Of a stretch of 64,000 nucleotides of DNA, positions 18,941 through 29,900 are shown piece by piece. Where the stretch lies: positions 1-64,000 of the forward strand of contig NZ_MVKX01000006.1 of assembly GCF_002018365.1 (NCBI RefSeq). Reading direction: 5' to 3'. Each line of letters starts with the position of its first letter. Position 1 is the first letter of the stretch. Source of the DNA: Acinetobacter amyesii. Its GTDB lineage: Bacteria > Pseudomonadota > Gammaproteobacteria > Pseudomonadales > Moraxellaceae. The translations under genes and the position numbers were made by a program. The notes below the pieces were generated by a model. It searched no databases, was not told where the DNA came from, and saw only the letters and a program-made list of their open reading frames with translations.

Positions 18941-20740
18941 CTATTCATGCAGGATTTTATAAATGGTGCGCGCCATCACATCGCCTAAGCCCGGTACAAG
19001 TTTTAAATCATTTTCAGAAGCTTTTAACACCCCTTGAATGCCACCGAAATGGGTCAAAAGATCCCGACGACGTTTTGGCCCTAAGCCCGGAATCACCTCA
19101 AGCACCGATGAACCACGTTTTTTATCTCGTTTTGCTCGGTGTTTGGTAATGGCAAAGCGGTGGGCTTCATCACGAACCTGTTGAATCAAATGTAGAGCTT
19201 TATGGTCTTCGGGCAATTGGATTTTTTCACCATCGGTAAAGTGCAATGTTTCCAGACCTGGTTTACGCCCCTCACCTTTGGACACCCCGACCATAAAGGC
19301 ATCAAGCTCGAGTTCCTGCATGACTTCCATCGCCATGTGTAATTGACCTTTGCCTCCGTCAATTAATAGCAAATCGGGCAACATATGCTTTTTATAGCGG
19401 CGGGTCAGCGCTTGACGCATGGCAGCATAATCATCGCCTTCGGTAATGTCATTGATGGAAAATTGGCGATAGTCGCGCTTTCTTGCACCGCCCGCATCAA
19501 AGACCACACAAGACGCGATGGTTGCCTCCCCCATAGTATGAGAAATATCAAAACACTCAATACTGTCAATCGGCCGCCCAACGACTTGCTCTAACTGATG
19601 AAAGCGTTCATTCAATTCAAAATGGTCAGCCAATTTACCTTTAATCGCATGTTGTACATTCATCTGTGCCAATTCTTGCCACTCTGCACGGGTTTCACGC
19701 ACTTTATGTTTGATTTGAATCCGCTTTTCAAAGTGCTGGTACAACGCATCTTCCATGTCTTTGCGATCTGGAATGTCGACATTGATGATGAGTTCCGCAG
19801 GGATTTCATCTGCCACCTGAAAGTAAAAATTGGCAATAAAATCTGAGAGCATTTGCCCCAAATCATCACCCAACATGTCAGGAAAATAACTCTTTCCGCC
19901 GAGCATTTTGCCATTGCGCACATGCATGATTTGCACACAGGTCACACCGGCTTGATAAGCAATGGCAATGATATCTGCCTCACCTTTGACTTTATAAATC
20001 GCTTGCTGGGTTTGTACATCACGTAGCAGTGCCATACGATCACGATAAAACACCGCCTTTTCAAACTCCAAAGCTTCGGCAGCAGCTTCCATTTTCCCAA
20101 TCAGCTCTTGATTGAGCTCTTTGGTGTCGCCTTGTAAGAACCGAATCGAGTTATTGACATCTTCTTTATAGTCTTCGGGTGAGATCAAACCCACACAAGG
20201 CGCGGAACAGCGTTTAATTTGGTATTGCAAACATGGTCGTTTGCGCTGTGAAAAATAGCTATTTTCACACTGACGCACATTAAACAGTTTTTGCAGCACC
20301 ACCAAAGTATCACGCGCGTTATAAGCACTCGGATAAGGCCCGAAAAACTTACCGGCCTGATGCTTCGCTTTGCCTCGCCCTGCGGCAATTCGTGGATAGG
20401 GTTTATCGGCTGAAATAAAGATATAGACATAAGATTTGTCGTCTCGCAGCATGATGTTATACGGCGGACGATGGAGCTTAATCAGGTTTTGTTCGAGCAA
20501 TAAGGCTTCCGTTTCAGAACGCACCACCAAACTTTCAATATCATAAATACGGGCGACCAAGGCTTGCGTCTTGGGATGCTCAATGGTTTTGACAAAATAA
20601 CTCGACACACGATTTTTTAAATTCTTTGCTTTACCCACATACAGCAACTCACCGTCTTTACCCAACATGCGGTAAACACCGGGTAGAGTCGTCATATTGG
20701 CAAGAATTTTTTCAATATGTACGCGTGCGTTTTCGTTCAC
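18941..20740 (-). CDS. uvrC: Excinuclease ABC subunit C
   Basis: UvrC makes both incisions in nucleotide excision repair together with UvrB. The GIY-YIG nuclease domain at the N-terminus has [30 protein letters not shown] residues with the catalytic Arg and Glu. A UvrB-binding UVR motif lies in the middle ([23 protein letters not shown]). The RNase H-like endonuclease follows ([22 protein letters not shown]) and a helix-hairpin-helix pair ends the protein ([30 protein letters not shown]). The frame is open to 20818, but a GTG at 20740 has an AAGG site five bases before it and gives 599 residues, the normal length. Confidence 0.95.
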   Translation of the reverse strand: MNENARVHIEKILANMTTLPGVYRMLGKDGELLYVGKAKNLKNRVSSYFVKTIEHPKTQALVARIYDIESLVVRSETEALLLEQNLIKLHRPPYNIMLRDDKSYVYIFISADKPYPRIAAGRGKAKHQAGKFFGPYPSAYNARDTLVVLQKLFNVRQCENSYFSQRKRPCLQYQIKRCSAPCVGLISPEDYKEDVNNSIRFLQGDTKELNQELIGKMEAAAEALEFEKAVFYRDRMALLRDVQTQQAIYKVKGEADIIAIAYQAGVTCVQIMHVRNGKMLGGKSYFPDMLGDDLGQMLSDFIANFYFQVADEIPAELIINVDIPDRKDMEDALYQHFEKRIQIKHKVRETRAEWQELAQMNVQHAIKGKLADHFELNERFHQLEQVVGRPIDSIECFDISHTMGEATIASCVVFDAGGARKRDYRQFSINDITEGDDYAAMRQALTRRYKKHMLPDLLLIDGGKGQLHMAMEVMQELELDAFMVGVSKGEGRKPGLETLHFTDGEKIQLPEDHKALHLIQQVRDEAHRFAITKHRAKRDKKRGSSVLEVIPGLGPKRRRDLLTHFGGIQGVLKASENDLKLVPGLGDVMARTIYKILHE

Positions 20741-20918
20741 TTTTGCCTTGTTCCGTCTTCGATATTGCTCTTTGACATGATGTGATGCTTTTACCTGCAT
20801 TTTCAAGCAATCCAGCAAATTTATTGTTGCTCATAACAATGATCTGATTGCTAAAAGCTATTAATGCAAAATTCTAAATTTGCTATGCTCAAAACATCCC
20901 GCTTTAGGAACATGATGC

Positions 20919-21974
20919 ATGACGAACGCCAATCCCGCCATCCATGTCGTACACCCGACAACTTCGACGCATAGCACTGCTGAAAAAAACCGTTTGATGG
21001 GTAAGCCGCGTTTTCATTTTGAACCGCATGACGTTATGCAACGCTTAAAGCAACGGATCATTGGACAAGAAGCAGCATTAGACGAAATTGAAAAAATGCT
21101 GCATGTGGTCAAGGCTGATTTTTCCAGTCCAGAACGTCCACTCTCCGTAACATTAATGCTTGGACCGACAGGTGTTGGTAAAACCGAAACCGTGCGTTTA
21201 ATCAGTGAAGTGATTTATGGCCGACCTGATGCCTTTTGCCGCATTGATATGAACACGCTCGCACAGGAACATTATGCGGCTGCCATTACCGGTGCGCCTC
21301 CGGGCTATGTCGGCTCGAAAGAAGGCCATAGTTTATTTGATGAGGTTGCCATTGCAGGTAGTCATACCCGTCCGGGCATCGTGCTTTTTGATGAACTGGA
21401 AAAAGCGTCAACCGAAGTTCTTCGCGGGCTAATGAATGTGCTTGATAGCGGAAAGTTAACCTTAACCTCGGGTACAAAAACCATCGACTTTCGTAATTGT
21501 ATGATCTTTATGACCAGCAATGTCGGTGCACAAGCGGCACAGCAATATCTAGATAAGTTAAATTTTTTACCCGAAAAAATACAGAAGGTTTGTCTCAAGC
21601 GCGTGCCGGTCAGCAGCATTATTGAAAAAGTCATGCAACGTAAATTCGACCCTGAATTTATTAACCGTATTGACCGTGTACTACAATATCAACCTGTTCA
21701 AGATGATGCTTTACCTCGTTTGGTCGAAATTGAGCTGGAAAAACTCAATCAACGCCTACAGCATCAAAAACGCAGCATCAAACTCACAGATGCAGCCAAA
21801 GCACATTTTTATCAGAACCATGATATTCGTTATGGCGCACGGCATTTAGCACGAAAAATGCGGGTTGAACTTGAACCTATTTTGGCGGTGTATTTTTTAA
21901 ATCATCCGATGCAAGCGACCTTGTCTTTAGATCGTCAACATGGACAATTCGTGATTCAACCACACGAGTCATAA
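20919..21974 (+). CDS. Stand-alone Clp/HSP100-type AAA+ ATPase (single D2-like module)
   Basis: A 351-residue ATPase equivalent to only the second AAA+ module of ClpA/ClpB. Walker A is LGPTGVGKTE, Walker B is VLFDELEKA, sensor 1 is MIFMTSNVG, the Arg finger region is FDPEFINRIDRV, and the C-terminal small domain has YGARHLARKMRVELEPIL with the sensor 2 Arg. The pore loop region is GAPPGYVGSKEG. There is no N-domain, no first AAA+ module, and no IGF/IGL loop for binding ClpP in the usual place. It probably works as an unfoldase or remodeller without ClpP. Divergent from uvrC; followed by a terminator. Substrate unknown. Confidence 0.85.
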   Translation: MTNANPAIHVVHPTTSTHSTAEKNRLMGKPRFHFEPHDVMQRLKQRIIGQEAALDEIEKMLHVVKADFSSPERPLSVTLMLGPTGVGKTETVRLISEVIYGRPDAFCRIDMNTLAQEHYAAAITGAPPGYVGSKEGHSLFDEVAIAGSHTRPGIVLFDELEKASTEVLRGLMNVLDSGKLTLTSGTKTIDFRNCMIFMTSNVGAQAAQQYLDKLNFLPEKIQKVCLKRVPVSSIIEKVMQRKFDPEFINRIDRVLQYQPVQDDALPRLVEIELEKLNQRLQHQKRSIKLTDAAKAHFYQNHDIRYGARHLARKMRVELEPILAVYFLNHPMQATLSLDRQHGQFVIQPHES

Positions 21975-21977
21975 GTC

Positions 21978-22003
21978 AAAAAGCACGCTTTTGCGTGCTT
22001 TTT
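21978..22003. terminator. Bidirectional terminator
   Basis: Stem AAAAGCACGC/GCGTGCTTTT with T runs on both strands, between the ATPase gene (plus) and the lipoprotein gene (minus). Confidence 0.85.
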
Positions 22004-22023
22004 ATATGATGCAAGAACATGAA

Positions 22024-22980
22024 TTAAGATATAGCGTTATATCGCTGTATCGCAGCAATTGCGATGTCATTGTAATATTTACAGTTATTGCCGATATAGG
22101 TCGAAATAGCCAATCGATGTTGATACGCTTCAGAAGCTGGATCAAATTGCTGTGCACGTTTTAAATAAGCCGCAGCATCTTTACTTTGCTCAAAGACCTC
22201 ACCATCGACCATTTCGGCCTCAAACATCATCCCTTGGTAATTCACCACCACAATACTATTAACGACTCCATATTTATCCAGTATTTGCACCTTCGTCCAT
22301 GGATAGGCATTCCACTTTCCTGATGTCACCCGTGTCGTGTAGCCATAGGATTTTGCATCTTTTTTCCAGCTTTCAATCAACTGCGGCATATAGCTATATG
22401 CAATATCTTTAAAACCACTATGCGTGAACCAAATATAGGGTTTGGTTGGGACGCTTTTCTCTAAGTGATAACACGCTGAACCGGGTGGAAATGTTTGTTC
22501 AACACCAGCATTGACATAAAGTGAGGCGATTTTTTCATTTGCATAAATAGGGGTTCCATTCATGGCTTTAAAAAAACCTTGAAACCCCGGATAAACACCA
22601 TCAAAAATGGATATACCCGATAAATTCGTTTTCTTTAAATATTCAGTTCGAGCGACATTGGGAGCATCACTGAAGTATAAAGTCAGTTCATTGATTGCCC
22701 GAGTGTCTCCTTTGACTTTCATGTCTGTATATAAGCTTTGTTGTGTGAGCAAATATTCTCCCCAGCCCACATCTGTCATATAACTTCGAGTCGGTTCATT
22801 GTTGAAATAAGAAAAAGATCGGTAATTTTCAAAGTCAAAATTAAATGAATAATAACTCTGGCTCACCACCGCAGGTTCAGGCTTTGGTTCTTCCTTAACA
22901 GAAGAATCACCACCTCCACCCCCACAGGCAGTGAGATAGATTGAAAAGATTGCGATGCTGAGTTTATATTTAACGTCCAT
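22024..22980 (-). CDS. Lipoprotein of unknown function
   Basis: A 318-residue exported lipoprotein. The signal peptide ends in the lipobox LTAC (Cys19) followed by GGGGG, a linker style common in Acinetobacter outer-membrane lipoproteins. An acidic Pro/Glu linker (KEEPKPEPAVV) follows. The mature domain is mixed and not recognised; it contains three further Cys, two near CYHLEKS and NNCKYY that could form a disulfide. The C-terminal part is helical. It ends at a bidirectional terminator and has no obvious operon partner. Confidence 0.8.
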   Translation of the reverse strand: MDVKYKLSIAIFSIYLTACGGGGGDSSVKEEPKPEPAVVSQSYYSFNFDFENYRSFSYFNNEPTRSYMTDVGWGEYLLTQQSLYTDMKVKGDTRAINELTLYFSDAPNVARTEYLKKTNLSGISIFDGVYPGFQGFFKAMNGTPIYANEKIASLYVNAGVEQTFPPGSACYHLEKSVPTKPYIWFTHSGFKDIAYSYMPQLIESWKKDAKSYGYTTRVTSGKWNAYPWTKVQILDKYGVVNSIVVVNYQGMMFEAEMVDGEVFEQSKDAAAYLKRAQQFDPASEAYQHRLAISTYIGNNCKYYNDIAIAAIQRYNAIS

Positions 22981-23057
22981 TTATATGTTCTATCTTGTTA
23001 TTCATTTTTTATGATTCAACATCTTAACTTGAACGTTATATCACCACAACATCAACT

Positions 23058-23477
23058 TTAGGCTTCAACCTGTGTTTGCTGCAATGCCTTTGTAAATACC
23101 TGTTGATCTTTGGGTGAAACCATGACGAATTTGCGTTGTCCATTCTGTATATATTCAATTTTTAAACGTTTAATGGAAAGCGCAGGTGCCGCAGACAAAT
23201 CCTGACTTGCACTGATGCGTTGGATATCCTGCAAAGGAATCTGCCAACGTAGAAACATGCTACGGATATTTAATTCTGTAGCGGAAATTTGATAACGTGT
23301 ATTGAATATTGGCCACCACAGCAGTAACACCGTCAAAATATACACCGCAGTATGAAGAGGATATTGCTGCATCGTGCCTTTGGCCTGCATGGTGAGTAAT
23401 AATTGAATGAGTAAACCGCTCATACAAACAATAAACGCCACCACCCACCAATCTTTTTTTGAACGAAAAACTTGCAT
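23058..23477 (-). CDS. Small membrane protein with PH-like domain
   Basis: A 139-residue protein with two N-terminal membrane helices (about 11-30 and 42-62: WWVVAFIVCMSGLLIQLLL, AVYILTVLLLWWPIF) and a C-terminal beta-rich domain (about 65-135, TRYQISATELNIRSMFLRWQ) that resembles the bacterial PH-like domain group seen in YdbS/DUF-type membrane proteins. The GIPLQDI-like segment IPLQDIQRISASQD supports this. The start at 23477 has a GGGG site; the frame is open to 23492. Role unknown. Confidence 0.65.
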   Translation of the reverse strand: MQVFRSKKDWWVVAFIVCMSGLLIQLLLTMQAKGTMQQYPLHTAVYILTVLLLWWPIFNTRYQISATELNIRSMFLRWQIPLQDIQRISASQDLSAAPALSIKRLKIEYIQNGQRKFVMVSPKDQQVFTKALQQTQVEA

Positions 23478-23658
23478 CTTATCCCCCATCAACTGCTTTT
23501 ATTCTATACAAGATTTTGAAGGATGCATCTGCTATTTCAGCTTTATTTTTTGCAGGAAATAAGCGTATTTATCACATTATTTTCAAGAATATGGATATCC
23601 ATTTCGCTCAAGTGTCGCTATTCATCAATTGTCATTTTTGGCGTTCTTTACACTCGGG

Positions 23659-24741
23659 TCACGCTTCTTTCGACATGGGTTGTTCCTGCAAACGTTTATA
23701 GTTCTTTTTCTCTTGATACATTTTTGCATCGGCTTGTTGTACCAAACTCATGGCATCTACATAGCCTTGCTGATGGTCTGTTTGACACAATCCAATACTT
23801 AAACTTAAGCCCGCTTCCATTTCAGCCACTGCTTCTAATAAACGCGGGATAAAACTCCCTTCCACATGCTTTTCACTGCAACCGGGCAAAACCAAACAAA
23901 ATTCATCGCCGCCATAGCGGAAGCAATGATCATCTAAACGTGCAACCGACTTTATGGCCGCAGCAACCGTTTGTAGTACTTGGTCTCCACGTGGATGACC
24001 TTGTTCATCATTGATCTTTTTAAAATCATTGATATCAATAAACACCACTGTCACAGGTTCATGATTACGCTGTGCAGTATATAAAATACTGGTCAATAAG
24101 GTCGATAAATGCCGGACATTTAACAGTCCTGTTAATGGGTCGCGCTGTGAAAGTTCTTCCATTTCTTGTGCACGAAACTCTAGCGCATGCGCATACTGTT
24201 CCATTTTTTCACGGGAGATCTTCACCTCATTAATCAAACTCCACACATAAGTTTCCACCACCAATGTAGTGTCGAACATAAAGAGTTTTTCCAAGGTGTT
24301 AATAATCCGCTGATATTGTTCGGTATCATTAAATGTACGCTGAATTAAGCGAAACAACATGGTCTTTAGGGTATGCACCGCAGAGAGATACAATTTCGGC
24401 TCTACACCTATACGCTTATGAACCAAACCAATCCGTAAACGGTTATTCACATAAGCGCTGTCATAGCGCCCAGAAAATAAGTCCAATAAATACTGATGCT
24501 GCGCGCGTTGCAAACGCTTCAAGGTATCAAGGTCACCAATCAAGGTGGCAATTTCAGGAATTGAGGTCTGATTTTCATAAAATTCCTCGACCATACTGTC
24601 GAGGATCGGCGCCACAATTCCACCAATCGAAGCCAGTTCCGCCAGCTCTAAATCAGTCAAGCCAAGCAACTGTTTACGTCGTTCTATATCTTGCATCGAA
24701 ATATGCATTTGATGCATCAATGTTTGGTTGGTTGCTTTCAT
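23659..24741 (-). CDS. Globin-coupled sensor diguanylate cyclase
   Basis: A 360-residue protein that should make cyclic di-GMP in response to a haem-bound gas. Residues about 15-170 fit a globin-coupled sensor domain, with the likely proximal haem ligand His108 in IGLVHKRIGVEPKLYL, the family's typical motif. A short helical linker leads to a GGDEF domain (about 195-345) with the intact active site GGDEF at 277-281 and an inhibitory RxxD site (RLDD, 268-271) five residues before it. Soluble, with no membrane helix. E. coli DosC is the known comparator. AAGGGGAT precedes the ATG. Oxygen sensing is inferred. Confidence 0.88.
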   Translation of the reverse strand: MKATNQTLMHQMHISMQDIERRKQLLGLTDLELAELASIGGIVAPILDSMVEEFYENQTSIPEIATLIGDLDTLKRLQRAQHQYLLDLFSGRYDSAYVNNRLRIGLVHKRIGVEPKLYLSAVHTLKTMLFRLIQRTFNDTEQYQRIINTLEKLFMFDTTLVVETYVWSLINEVKISREKMEQYAHALEFRAQEMEELSQRDPLTGLLNVRHLSTLLTSILYTAQRNHEPVTVVFIDINDFKKINDEQGHPRGDQVLQTVAAAIKSVARLDDHCFRYGGDEFCLVLPGCSEKHVEGSFIPRLLEAVAEMEAGLSLSIGLCQTDHQQGYVDAMSLVQQADAKMYQEKKNYKRLQEQPMSKEA

Positions 24742-25074
24742 GAATCGGATCCCCTTCCCGCCAAATCTCCCCCTTCAGGTGTTTACACTGGGTTTCTATG
24801 CCGTAGCTCTTCATGCCTGCATGCAAAGCTTCCACCGTTCACCTTTGGGTTTTGGCTATCATTGATGATGACACTTTTCTTTCAGCTCAACGGTTTTGCA
24901 TGGGCTTAAGTTCGGACGTCAACATCATATTCCTCGTCTATTGGCTCATTTTTTCTGGCTTATTCTGGTTCTGGCTTATTTTGGCTAACACTATTTCTGC
25001 TTTTGGCTGATTTGCTCTGCATGATTATTTTTATTCTGCTTGCACGATAACTGATATTTCGCTGACTGTCAGCA
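24742..25074. other. Gene-free stretch with imperfect repeats
   Basis: No convincing gene. Between 24935 and 25010 the plus strand contains several imperfect copies of TTCTGGCTTATT / TTTTGGCT, which looks like decayed tandem repetition. No start codon with a ribosome site leads into a conserved-looking frame. Confidence 0.4.
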
Positions 25075-25105
25075 TAAAAAAACGCCCCTAAGGGCGCATT
25101 TTTTC
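25075..25105. terminator. Bidirectional terminator behind the lpxO-like gene
   Basis: Short GC-rich stem CGCCC/GGGCG with loop CTAA and A/T runs on both sides. On the minus strand it follows the hydroxylase stop at 25122. Confidence 0.75.
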
Positions 25106-25121
25106 AATATTTATTCTACTT

Positions 25122-26036
25122 TTAAAATAAATATGGGCGTACAAAAATCAGGAAGAACAGCCCCAACATCAGGAACCACTTTAAAAAGTAATACAGTGAA
25201 CGATTGGTTTTTTTCAAGGCTTTGGCTTTTATACGAATTTGATAGACATAGCCAAATACTTTATTTAGACCACCCGTTTTATCACCACTTTCATTGGGTG
25301 AACTCGCAGCAGTCATGACATTTTTACCAAACCAATGGTTAAAAGCTTCCATCCACTTTGACTTTAATGGCCGTTCAACGTCTGCAAAGAAAATGATCCG
25401 GTTCTGATCCGTTTTATTTTCAGCATAGTGAATATAGGTTTCATCAAACACCACACTCTCGCCGTCACGCCATGAGTACCGCTGACCATCGACATCAATA
25501 AAACAACGGTCGTCATTGGGCGTCAGTAAGCCCAAGTGATAACGCAATGAACCGGCATAGGGATCACGATGACGAACTAAACGACTGTCAGGCGCCAACT
25601 CAGTAAACATCGCGGCTTTAATCGTGGGTAAATTTTTTAACAAGGCCGTAGTTTTTGGGCAAAGTTCAGCAGCCGAAGGATGGGCTGAGTCATACCATTT
25701 TAAATAAAAGCGTTTCCAACCTGTTTTAAAAAACGAGTTAAATCCAAGGTCATCATAAGTACTCGATGCTTTGATGCCACCTTTTTCATATAAGGCCTTG
25801 GCTTCATCACGAATCATTTCCCAGTTTTCATCTAAGACTTTTAAATCTTTAAAATGCTGCGTGTCGATATAGGGTTGGCTCGGCACTTTTGAAAACATGT
25901 ACATGAGAAAATTGATCGGTGCGAGCAATGTCGAATGATCAAAAAACTGACGATAAAATGAATGACGGACTTTACCGCGTTGCTGGATATAAAACGCAGA
26001 AATGACAAAGACCGCCAGGATAATCCACTTAATCAT
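25122..26036 (-). CDS. lpxO: LpxO-type aspartyl/asparaginyl beta-hydroxylase
   Basis: A 304-residue Fe(II)/2-oxoglutarate dioxygenase of the LpxO group, which 2-hydroxylates acyl chains of lipid A. An N-terminal membrane helix (3-17) and C-terminal hydrophobic helix (about 284-303) anchor it to the membrane. The facial triad is visible as His156-x-Asp158 in RHRDPYAG and His203 in YIHYAEN, with Arg213 in the position that binds 2-oxoglutarate. The catalytic core is in the cytoplasm. In Acinetobacter, LpxO has been linked to resistance against host defences. Lone gene ending at a terminator. The substrate assignment is from family knowledge. Confidence 0.85.
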   Translation of the reverse strand: MIKWIILAVFVISAFYIQQRGKVRHSFYRQFFDHSTLLAPINFLMYMFSKVPSQPYIDTQHFKDLKVLDENWEMIRDEAKALYEKGGIKASSTYDDLGFNSFFKTGWKRFYLKWYDSAHPSAAELCPKTTALLKNLPTIKAAMFTELAPDSRLVRHRDPYAGSLRYHLGLLTPNDDRCFIDVDGQRYSWRDGESVVFDETYIHYAENKTDQNRIIFFADVERPLKSKWMEAFNHWFGKNVMTAASSPNESGDKTGGLNKVFGYVYQIRIKAKALKKTNRSLYYFLKWFLMLGLFFLIFVRPYLF

Positions 26037-26509
26037 ATGAGGACCTGGTGCTAATAAGCATTGTGCTTAATGAAAAATTAACTTTTTTGAGAACGCGGCG
26101 ATTATAGCATAGTGCTCAGTGACGCCTAAATAAGCAGCATAGAACACTGTGTCTCAGCAAAGATGGATGACAATGGTAAAAGTGAATTGACCATTCTGCC
26201 GAAAAATACACTTGCTTTTTTCTTGAATTTTTCTTTCGCATCTCAATCTATAGCTTACATTTATAAAAAAATGTGAACTGAAACATAAGCTTCAACATAT
26301 TTAATTAGAGCGATAGCGTTTAAAGGCAGATCCGAAGGCTATTTCCAAAAGAAATTTTGATGACCCTAGCGTCACGGCTTGATACAACTTGTTATGTTCT
26401 TTTTAGATATAGTTATCGTAAGATTAGCGAGGCATAAAGTGTACGCAGGAACCGCGTACTCGCTTCACAACATCAACTTAGAAGTCCTCCAAAATAAAGG
26501 AGATCAGGC
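26037..26509. promoter_or_regulatory. Leader region of fadB-fadA
   Basis: A 473-bp gene-free region. It holds an inverted repeat GTACGC/GCGTAC at about 26440-26458 and a strong AAAGGAG ribosome site before fadB. The CCTCC at about 26485 could pair with that AGG(A)G. I could not place a convincing promoter or a FadR/PsrA operator. Confidence 0.35.
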
Positions 26510-28663
26510 ATGATCCACGCTGGCAATGCCATTACCGTCCAAATGCTTTCGGACGGAATTGCAGAATTCCGCTTTGACTTACAAGGTGAGTCGGTCAACA
26601 AATTTAACCGCGCAACAATTGAAGATTTTAAAGCTGCAATTGACGCTGTTAAAGCAAACGGTGACATCAAAGGTTTAATCGTTACTTCAGGTAAATCTAC
26701 ATTTATCGTGGGTGCAGATATCACTGAATTCGGTGAAAACTTCGCTCAAGGCGAACAAGCGATTGTGGATTGGGCATTGCCTGTTCACGACATCTTCAAT
26801 GCGTTTGAAGATCTAAACGTTCCTAAAGTTGCTGCAATCAATGGTATGGCATTGGGCGGCGGTTTTGAAATGTGCTTAGTGTGTGACTATCGTGTGATGT
26901 CAGAAGCTGCACAAGTTGGCCTTCCAGAAATCAAACTGGGTATCTACCCTGGTTTTGGTGGTACGGTTCGTTTAAGCCGTGTGATTGGTATCGACAATGC
27001 GGTTGAATGGATGGCAATGGCTGCACCGAAAAAGCCAGCTGCTGCGCTTAAAGACGGTGCTGTTGATGCGGTTGTTGCTGCAGACAAACTACAAGACGCT
27101 GCAATTGACCTTGTGAAACAAGCAATTGCTGGCCGTGTAGACTGGAAAGCAAAACGCCAAGAAAAATTAGATCCTGTTAAATTGAACATGCTTGAACAAA
27201 TGATGGCATTCAATACAGCGAAAGGTGCAGTTCTTGCAAAAGCAAATCCTGCTCAATACCCAGCGCCAAAACTTCTTTTAGACTCATTACAAGCAGGTGC
27301 AAGCCTTCCACGTGATGAAGCATTGAAAATCGAAGCGCAAGGTTTTGCTAAAGCGGCTGTAACTCCACAAGCAGGTGCGTTAATTGGTTTATTCCTTAAC
27401 GACCAAATTGTGAAGAAAACTTCGAAGAAATATGAAAAAGGTGCTCACCCTGTCAACCAAGCCGCTGTATTAGGCGCGGGTATCATGGGTGGTGGTATTG
27501 CTTACCAAGCGGCAAGCAAAGGCACACCAATCATCATGAAAGACATTGGTAACCCACAACTTGCTTTAGGTATGAAAGAAGCCAATGGCTTACTGACTAA
27601 ACAAGTTGAACGTAAGAAAATGAAGCCTGCTCAAATGGGTGAAACTCTTGCGCGCATCCGTCCAACTTTAAGCTATGACGAGTTTAAAGAAGTGGACATC
27701 GTGATTGAAGCAGTAACAGAGAACCCGAAAGTAAAAGGTATCGTACTTGCTGAAACTGAGAAGAATGTTCGTGACAACACGATCATTGCTTCAAACACAT
27801 CAACCATTTCAATCACTCGTTTGGCTGAAAACCTACAACGTCCTGAAAACTTTGTTGGTATGCACTTCTTTAACCCAGTTCACATGATGCCATTGGTTGA
27901 AGTGATCCGTGGTGAGAAGACGTCTGCTGAAGCGATTGCAACCACTGTAGTTCTTGCTCAGAAAATGGGTAAAACACCAATCGTGGTCAATGACTGCCCG
28001 GGCTTCTTGGTAAACCGCGTATTGTTCCCTTACTTCGGTGCATTTGACCTTCTACTGAAAGACGGTGCTGACTTCCAGCAAGTTGATAAAGTGATGGAAA
28101 AATTCGGCTGGCCAATGGGTCCTGCTTACCTCATCGACGTTGTGGGTATCGACACAGGCGTTCACGGTGCGGAAGTAATGGCGGAAGGTTTCCCTGACCG
28201 CATGAAGCCAGACTACAAAGGCGCAACTTTAACCATGTACGAAAACAAACGTCTTGGTCAAAAGAACGACGTTGGTTTCTACAAATACGAACTTGACCGT
28301 AAAGGTAAGAAAGCCAAAGTGGTTGATCCAGTGGCATACGAACTTGTGGCTTCTGTTGCAACTGCGGAAAAACGTGAATTTGATGCTCAAGAAATCATTG
28401 ACCGTATGATGCTGACGTTCTGTAACGAAACTGTTCGTTGCCTAGAAGACAACATCGTAGCGACTGCTGCTGAAGCAGATATGGCGATGATCATGGGTGT
28501 AGGTTTCCCTCCATTCCGTGGTGGTCCATGCCGTTACATCGACCAAACAGGTGTCGCTGAATACGTAGCGCTTTGCGACAAATATGCGTATTTAGGTAAG
28601 GCTTATGAAGCGCCACAAATGTTGCGTGACATGGCTGCTAACAACAAAAAATTCTACGGTTAA
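26510..28663 (+). CDS. fadB: Fatty acid oxidation complex subunit alpha
   Basis: FadB carries enoyl-CoA hydratase, isomerase and 3-hydroxyacyl-CoA dehydrogenase activities of beta-oxidation. The 717-residue protein has the crotonase fold first (about 1-190; [17 protein letters not shown] oxyanion hole, [14 protein letters not shown] catalytic Glu region). The NAD-binding domain follows (about 315-500; [16 protein letters not shown]), then [15 protein letters not shown] and two C-terminal dehydrogenase domains. Codon use is strong and the ribosome site is AAAGGAG, which suits high expression. fadA starts 12 bp after its stop, so the two form the classical fadBA operon. Confidence 0.98.
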   Translation: MIHAGNAITVQMLSDGIAEFRFDLQGESVNKFNRATIEDFKAAIDAVKANGDIKGLIVTSGKSTFIVGADITEFGENFAQGEQAIVDWALPVHDIFNAFEDLNVPKVAAINGMALGGGFEMCLVCDYRVMSEAAQVGLPEIKLGIYPGFGGTVRLSRVIGIDNAVEWMAMAAPKKPAAALKDGAVDAVVAADKLQDAAIDLVKQAIAGRVDWKAKRQEKLDPVKLNMLEQMMAFNTAKGAVLAKANPAQYPAPKLLLDSLQAGASLPRDEALKIEAQGFAKAAVTPQAGALIGLFLNDQIVKKTSKKYEKGAHPVNQAAVLGAGIMGGGIAYQAASKGTPIIMKDIGNPQLALGMKEANGLLTKQVERKKMKPAQMGETLARIRPTLSYDEFKEVDIVIEAVTENPKVKGIVLAETEKNVRDNTIIASNTSTISITRLAENLQRPENFVGMHFFNPVHMMPLVEVIRGEKTSAEAIATTVVLAQKMGKTPIVVNDCPGFLVNRVLFPYFGAFDLLLKDGADFQQVDKVMEKFGWPMGPAYLIDVVGIDTGVHGAEVMAEGFPDRMKPDYKGATLTMYENKRLGQKNDVGFYKYELDRKGKKAKVVDPVAYELVASVATAEKREFDAQEIIDRMMLTFCNETVRCLEDNIVATAAEADMAMIMGVGFPPFRGGPCRYIDQTGVAEYVALCDKYAYLGKAYEAPQMLRDMAANNKKFYG

Positions 28664-28675
28664 GGAGCAACGTGA

Positions 28676-29848
<1,173 letters not shown>

Positions 29849-29866
29849 GTTTTAAACACATAACCA

Positions 29867-29900
29867 AAAGAAAACCCCGCTTATTGCGGGGTTTCTTTTA
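29867..29900. terminator. Terminator of fadBA, also in position to end the helicase gene
   Basis: Stem AAACCCCGC/GCGGGGTTT with loop TTATT flanked by A and T tracts on both sides. It follows fadA on the plus strand. The helicase stop codon on the minus strand (29898-29900) lies within its right edge, so one hairpin serves both directions. Confidence 0.9.

Noticed and set aside
24935..25010. TTCTGGCTTATT repeats as a functional repeat array
   Set aside because: Copies are imperfect and irregularly spaced; more like decayed sequence than a binding array.
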